Source: Eubacteriales bacterium
GTDB lineage: Bacteria; Bacillota; Clostridia; Christensenellales; Aristaeellaceae
Assembly (NCBI GenBank): GCA_028705775.1
Contig: JAQWCW010000007.1
Location: forward strand, 43,063-107,062
Direction: 5' to 3'
Length of the DNA: 64,000 nucleotides
Below, piece after piece: positions 59,975 through 64,000 of the stretch. The translations under genes were made by a program, and so were the position numbers. The notes beneath the pieces were generated by a model. That model did no database searches and had not been told where the DNA came from. It saw only the letters and a program-made list of their open reading frames with translations. Position 1 is the stretch's first letter. Each line of letters begins with the position of its first letter.

Positions 59975-61012
59975 ATGGCTAAGAAAGTTGTTACCTTCGG
60001 TGAAATTATGCTGCGCCTCAAATCCCCTGATCTTGAGCGCTTTTTCCAGAGCCCCTCGCTGGAGGCTACCTTCGGCGGCGGCGAGGCTAACGTTGCCGTA
60101 TCGCTTGCGAATTACGGAATGGACGCCGCTTTCGTTACCGTGCTCCCCAAGAACGATATCGCTACCGCCTGCCTGCGCGAGCTGCGCGGCTTTGGCGTTG
60201 ACGTAAGCAATGTCGTCCGCAAGGATGGCAGAATGGGTATTTACTACCTTGAAACCGGCGCGGTTCAGCGCCCCTCCAAGGTTATTTACGACCGCGCAGG
60301 CTCCGCGATTGCGGAAGCTCATACGGGCGATATCGACTGGAGCAAGGCGTTTGACGGCGCTTCGTGGTTCCATATCACGGGCATCACTCCCGCCGTCAGC
60401 GAGGGCGCTGCCGAGCTTTCCCTTGAGGCGGTAAAGAAGGCGAAGGAGCTTGGACTGCACGTTTCCTGCGATTTGAACTATCGCAAGAACCTCTGGAAGT
60501 ACGGAAAGAGCGCGCAGGAAGTCATGACCGAGCTGGTCAAGTATGTCGATACCGTTATCGCCAACGAGGAAGATTTCCAGATGTCGCTCGGGCTGAAGGC
60601 TGAAAGCCAGAGCGCCGTTGAGGCGGGCGAGCTTAACGTAAAGCAGTATCAGGCGATTGCAAAGCTCGCAATGGAGAAATATCCGAACATCAAGCGCGTT
60701 GCGATTACCCTGCGCGAGTCGAAGTCCGCCAGCCATAACGACTGGAGCGCCTGCCTCTACAACGGCAAGGATTTCTTCCTCTCCCGCAAGTATCAGATTA
60801 CCCACATCGTTGACCGCGTAGGCGGCGGCGACAGCTTCGGCGGCGGTCTCATCTACGGCCTTAACAACTACGAGGATGAAAAAACCGCGCTTGAGTTTGC
60901 TGTCGCGGCTTCCTGCCTCAAGCATACCATCCCCGGCGATTACAACCGCGTAAGCGTTTCCGAGGTCGAAAGCCTCATGAAGGGCAGCGGCTCCGGCAGA
61001 GTCCAGCGCTGA
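59975..61012 (+). CDS. kdgK: 2-keto-3-deoxygluconate kinase (PfkB family)
   Basis: The 345-residue protein begins [20 protein letters not shown], typical of KdgK, with [15 protein letters not shown], and ends with the PfkB signature [15 protein letters not shown], where the Asp is the catalytic base. It phosphorylates KDG to KDPG for the aldolase upstream. AAGGAGAG precedes ATG 59975. It closes the hexuronate operon before a strong terminator. Confidence 0.95.
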   Translation: MAKKVVTFGEIMLRLKSPDLERFFQSPSLEATFGGGEANVAVSLANYGMDAAFVTVLPKNDIATACLRELRGFGVDVSNVVRKDGRMGIYYLETGAVQRPSKVIYDRAGSAIAEAHTGDIDWSKAFDGASWFHITGITPAVSEGAAELSLEAVKKAKELGLHVSCDLNYRKNLWKYGKSAQEVMTELVKYVDTVIANEEDFQMSLGLKAESQSAVEAGELNVKQYQAIAKLAMEKYPNIKRVAITLRESKSASHNDWSACLYNGKDFFLSRKYQITHIVDRVGGGDSFGGGLIYGLNNYEDEKTALEFAVAASCLKHTIPGDYNRVSVSEVESLMKGSGSGRVQR

Positions 61013-61034
61013 GCCTTTTAACCCACTGCTATAT

Positions 61035-61064
61035 CGCGCTCCCGTTTTCGGGAGCGCGTTATTT
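61035..61064 (+). terminator. Terminator of the hexuronate operon
   Basis: CGCGCTCCCG and CGGGAGCGCG pair perfectly around TTTT, with a moderately T-rich tail. The base composition changes right after it. Confidence 0.85.
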
Positions 61065-61065
61065 C

Positions 61066-61093
61066 TTGACATTATTCCATATTGTGTTACACT
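61066..61093 (+). promoter_or_regulatory. Promoter at the start of the AT-rich island
   Basis: TTGACA (61066-61071) and TACACT (61088-61093) with a 16-base spacer, 95 bases before the first island gene. Confidence 0.6.
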
Positions 61094-61187
61094 GTACTTG
61101 AGTTTACTGCTAGAAATCATATGCTGTGCTTTGCTCTGTGTGCTAAACAGCAAGGAATCGTTAAAAATAACAAAGCAGGTGTATTGT

Positions 61188-61619
61188 ATGGAAAAGTCAA
61201 ATGCTGCGAATAGGAATACTCCATATTCTATAAATTATAACCAAATCACTACTGTGTATCCATGCCAAATTGGTTTATACTATTGTCCAATTTGTGGACA
61301 TGAATTGTCTAGTTATACACTTGTTGTCCAAGATAAAGCACAGAAACCTTCAAAAAATGTATGTAAAGCTTGTTGCAAATGTAAGACAGTATTCAGTATT
61401 TCAGTGAAAACGATTATGAATTTGTTTAAGAACAAGTCGAATACCGAAAAACGAGTAATCAATCATGATTTTAATGTATTCTATGACCGTGATAAGTATC
61501 GCGAAATACGTGCAACTGTAGAGCCTGCAGAACGGCAAATCACTTTATGCACAAAAGGGGATATTCGTACTTATACAATCGTTACTGATAAAAGGACTCA
61601 AATTCAAGTGATTATATAA
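61188..61619 (+). CDS. Unrecognised Cys-rich (zinc-finger-like) protein in an AT-rich island
   Basis: The 143-residue protein carries YYCPICGHELSSY and NVCKACCKCKTVFSI, two CxxC-type pairs about 30 residues apart that could bind zinc. The rest is basic and has no recognised motif (TIMNLFKNKSNTEKR, then a beta-rich end). Codons are AT-rich, unlike the neighbours to the left. AGGTG lies upstream of ATG 61188. It is followed by another unknown gene on the same strand. Function not assigned. Confidence 0.6.
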   Translation: MEKSNAANRNTPYSINYNQITTVYPCQIGLYYCPICGHELSSYTLVVQDKAQKPSKNVCKACCKCKTVFSISVKTIMNLFKNKSNTEKRVINHDFNVFYDRDKYREIRATVEPAERQITLCTKGDIRTYTIVTDKRTQIQVII

Positions 61620-61657
61620 TACACTATTCGAGTAACGTTGCTTTGTATTTATTAACA

Positions 61658-62308
61658 ATGATTGAAATCGGAGAAAAAGTGGTTAATGTTGAAGGCAAAC
61701 GCTTTTTCATAGAAATAGTTAGAGCAGCTAACAGTAAGAACCAAATACATCAGATGAATGCTGATACTGATATAGAAATCTATACAGGTGATGAAGGCGG
61801 ATACTTTTCAATGAATGAGAATGTTGAAATTGTCGATGCTCTCGTTTTTTGTGCGAAAAGCGAAAGATATGAAATTGTTAAAGCGACATATAACAAATTG
61901 AACGGCATGTATTATATTGATAGTGGAATATATAGAGATTTTGTTAAACGCAATGGATTTATTATTGCAAACATCGGTGCATATGACAACGGCAAGTTTT
62001 CTACTCTAAATAGCAAATCTTTGCTTCGACATTTGGGCTATAATGTGAATTCACAAGAAGAGCTATCCGATACTATGCGTCAAGCGTTACTTGCGGATAT
62101 CATTGATACACAAATGATGACAGTAAAACAAATCGTAATACTTCTTAAGCTTTTTATACAGAGAAATGGCAAGAAAGAAGCAAATGCATTTGCTCTGATG
62201 AAATGGGAAACCGATTTGAAGTTTGTTGAGTCCTATAGAGTAAATCCGACACGCTTTGTTTTTGCTTCAATCGTAAATAAAAGAATTGGGCAATGTAATT
62301 ACTGCTGA
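61658..62308 (+). CDS. Unrecognised protein in the AT-rich island
   Basis: The frame gives 216 residues from ATG 61658; a TTG start at 61643 is possible, and neither has a clear ribosome binding site. The N-terminal half looks beta-rich (EKVVNVEGKRFFIEIVRAAN, IEIYTGDEGGYFSMN) and the rest helical (EELSDTMRQALLADIIDTQ, TVKQIVILLKLFIQRNGKKEANAF). There is no signal peptide or membrane segment. It begins 38 bases after the Cys-rich gene. I do not recognise it. Confidence 0.55.
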   Translation: MIEIGEKVVNVEGKRFFIEIVRAANSKNQIHQMNADTDIEIYTGDEGGYFSMNENVEIVDALVFCAKSERYEIVKATYNKLNGMYYIDSGIYRDFVKRNGFIIANIGAYDNGKFSTLNSKSLLRHLGYNVNSQEELSDTMRQALLADIIDTQMMTVKQIVILLKLFIQRNGKKEANAFALMKWETDLKFVESYRVNPTRFVFASIVNKRIGQCNYC

Positions 62309-62356
62309 ATCTATTCAATATCAAAAGTGACGATTTTCAGTGTTGTAACTGTAGAC

Positions 62357-62399
62357 AAAAGCCATTCGTTATTCCGTTTATGCTATAATGAATGGCTTT
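62357..62399. terminator. Terminator between convergent island genes
   Basis: AAAAGCCATTC and GAATGGCTTT pair over 10 bp with a 22-base loop that itself contains TATAAT (62384-62389). It lies between the convergent 61658 and 62443 genes, so it may end both. Confidence 0.6.
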
Positions 62400-62442
62400 G
62401 CTCGTATATGTGATTGCTTGTTGTTCCGTAGAAAACGCAATA

Positions 62443-63825
62443 CTAGAATACCTGCTTGGCGATATCCTTTGATGCATTTTCTCCGCATCGCCAATCACTT
62501 CCTGAACAGGGCAGAACGCAAACGTATCTGCTGTCCTCGTAATACTTAAGCTTATGGTGCTTATTGTTATTGATAATAATTAATCCCAAAGCTTTAAGGC
62601 TGCTCTCGATGGGAGGCGTCATGTTTGTCATGCCTTTTAGTATTTCTCTGAGTTTGCTCGCTCTTTCCTCCAATATATGCTGATACTTATTAGATTCCAT
62701 AATGCTTTCAAGTATATGCCGCCTTCTTGTGTTCTCGGGCAAGTTTTTGATTGCAGTATCGAGCGTTGAAAGAATTACATCTCTAATCTCGCCGTCGAAA
62801 AACTCACGTTCTGCGCCGTAATAAAGCACAGGTGTTCCGCTGTCATAATGTGATTTATTGCTGTTTAATGCTTTGTTCTCATTTTCAAGAGAAAAGACCT
62901 TGTTTTTTAGTTCGCGGATTGTCTTTTCTTTAGACTCCAGCTCGTTTTTATACTCTTGCTCATCCATTCCCAAATCGTTGATTATCTCATCTGTACGATT
63001 TTCGAGGTCAATGCCTTGCCATGTGTAAATCGGATTGATAGTTTGGATGTTGGTATATTGGAGTATGCAATGGAGAATTGATGAATACTGCTCTTCATCA
63101 TAACCAGTAGTACCTTTATAAGAAAAAAGCCAGTGTCCGTTCGCGTTAGGCAAATATACGCCGCACATACCCCAATATGCTTCGCGCCCTTTACATAGCT
63201 CACGCAATTTTAAGCATTGTTCAACATCCGGCTGAATAAATACATGAGCTACACCTTTTAGTTTTGCTGCTAAACGAGTAACGTCAATCGGGTCATGGTT
63301 ATCGTGCGTTTTTGAAACAAAAACTACTGGTAGGTCGTACTTTGAACTGTTAATAATGACATCAGCAAGCACTTGCATTTTGCTGTCGGCTAATGTGATA
63401 GGGGTATTGCTAATAGGTAAATCTAAGTCTTTTTCCAAATATCCTTTTTCAATTAGTAATGTAATAAAATGAGGAGTGGAGTACTTAGCATTAATCAGGA
63501 TTTGTTGTTCTGAATAACTGCGACTTAATTGAATTGAAAGCTTCATTTCGCCGTAATTATAAATATAGTCCGTATCCCATGTCACGCCGTCATCTGTATG
63601 CTTTTCATATCGAACCGCAATGATTTGTTTAACGTCCAAATCGACAATCTGCAACCACAAATAGTCGTTTCCGAACCTGAGGCTTTTTTCACCGTTCCAA
63701 ACGAAATCTTTTATTATGTTTTCCGGATGAGTGGTATGGCTTTGATTCCATTCCTCGACAAGATGTATGAATTTATCTTTTGTCATGGATTGATTAATCT
63801 TGAGAACCGTTGAGAATAACAACAT
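62443..63825 (-). CDS. Unrecognised coiled-coil protein in the AT-rich island
   Basis: The 460-residue protein has at least three parts. Residues 1-150 form a mixed domain with IIKDFVWNGEKSLRFGNDYL and DDGVTWDTDYIYNYGEMK. Residues 155-285 have a possible Rossmann-like sheet (LPVVFVSKTHDN, VAHVFIQPDVEQCLKL). A coiled coil (about 288-320, ELESKEKTIRELKNKVFSLE) leads to a C-terminal helical domain that ends in a Cys-containing block (YVCVLPCSGSDWRCGENASK). AAAGGAA precedes ATG 63825; the frame is open further. No family is recognised. Such multi-domain proteins in islands are often antiviral, but nothing here proves it. Confidence 0.6.
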   Translation of the reverse strand: MLLFSTVLKINQSMTKDKFIHLVEEWNQSHTTHPENIIKDFVWNGEKSLRFGNDYLWLQIVDLDVKQIIAVRYEKHTDDGVTWDTDYIYNYGEMKLSIQLSRSYSEQQILINAKYSTPHFITLLIEKGYLEKDLDLPISNTPITLADSKMQVLADVIINSSKYDLPVVFVSKTHDNHDPIDVTRLAAKLKGVAHVFIQPDVEQCLKLRELCKGREAYWGMCGVYLPNANGHWLFSYKGTTGYDEEQYSSILHCILQYTNIQTINPIYTWQGIDLENRTDEIINDLGMDEQEYKNELESKEKTIRELKNKVFSLENENKALNSNKSHYDSGTPVLYYGAEREFFDGEIRDVILSTLDTAIKNLPENTRRRHILESIMESNKYQHILEERASKLREILKGMTNMTPPIESSLKALGLIIINNNKHHKLKYYEDSRYVCVLPCSGSDWRCGENASKDIAKQVF

Positions 63826-63916
63826 ATTATTTATTCCTTTCTGTATACTACTTTCTAGTTGAACTGATTCGCTTGTTTTCGGTAAAATAGAGAACGAGCA
63901 AAAGGGCGCCAAAAAG

Positions 63917-64000
63917 TGAGCACCCCGGAGTGGCAATGAAAAGAGCCATTGTCAGCACCCCCCATGATGCGCTACCCTTAGTTTGCATGGACTAAGGAGG
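63917..64000 (+). mobile_element. Possible left end of an IS21-like insertion sequence
   Basis: AGCACCCC occurs twice (63919 and 63954). Between the copies, TGGCAATG pairs with CATTGTCA (63931-63954). IS21-family ends are known for a 5' TG and repeated terminal motifs. AAGGAGG at the very edge would be the ribosome binding site of a first transposase gene lying outside the window. The element cannot be confirmed from this part. Confidence 0.35.

Noticed and set aside
59900..61153. Minus-strand open frame of 417 codons opposite kdgK
   Set aside because: Shadow of kdgK; it would also cross the operon terminator.

Overview
The window looks like a chromosomal segment of an anaerobic Gram-positive bacterium of class Clostridia, probably a gut commensal. 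This is an inference from gene content: the redox repressor Rex, HPr kinase/phosphorylase, pyruvate kinase with the extra C-terminal PEP-utiliser domain, a VanW-family wall protein, a class M sirtuin paired with a macrodomain protein, and a sensor-GGDEF protein with an 'ESCGC' motif. Most of the DNA is moderately GC-rich with strong AGGAGG-type ribosome binding sites. From about 61.06 kb onward it turns visibly AT-rich.

Layout. 0-6 kb: the tail of a family 9 glycoside hydrolase, a secreted serine hydrolase, the complete dTDP-L-rhamnose set (rfbA-C-B-D) and a DMT permease. 6-8 kb: a receiver-GGDEF protein and an HPt protein, a likely phosphorelay to c-di-GMP. 8-12.5 kb: one very long surface protein of nine SH3-like repeats joined by Thr/Glu/Pro linkers. 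12.8-20.4 kb: Nudix hydrolase, GNAT acetyltransferase, exonuclease, tRNA-Val with a duplicated 3' end, rex, a VanW protein, and an acetyltransferase-like/zinc-ribbon pair. 20.4-27.6 kb: a ferritin-like protein, a small basic protein, and a five-gene carbon-control operon on the minus strand (HAD phosphatase, hprK, ROK sugar kinase, corA, pyk). 27.7-35.4 kb: hisC, an N-acetylhexosamine-kinase-like protein, a two-hairpin membrane protein, a DMT permease, a sensor-GGDEF protein, a histidine phosphatase and a LysR regulator. 35.5-39.5 kb: a redox run (iron-sulfur flavoprotein, ferredoxin-type aldo/keto reductase, SDR, exported flavodoxin, DUF4405-like membrane protein). 39.6-42.5 kb: an AraC regulator divergent from a sugar isomerase/dehydrogenase pair.

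42.5-47.4 kb is a looser region: tRNA-Ser, a 49-base perfect palindrome, a broken secreted-protein gene, the SirTM/macrodomain pair, an MBL-like protein and an HxlR regulator. 47.6-56.1 kb is a tightly overlapping envelope operon: a secreted protein, a 1007-residue repeat protein with a zinc ribbon, ApbE, a NusG-II protein, a Gx transporter, an acyltransferase and an M29 aminopeptidase. 56.2-61.0 kb: TspO, then an IclR-uxaC-eda-kdgK hexuronate operon under a strong promoter with palindromic sites. 61.06-64 kb: an AT-rich island of three unrecognised genes that ends in what may be an IS21-like element terminus.

The best candidates for something undescribed are the AT-rich island, the hairpin-rich insert between two copies of a tRNA-Val 3' end, and the flavoprotein gene that appears to start at ATT or to carry a frameshift in a G tract. 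No CRISPR array, rRNA or replication origin was seen.
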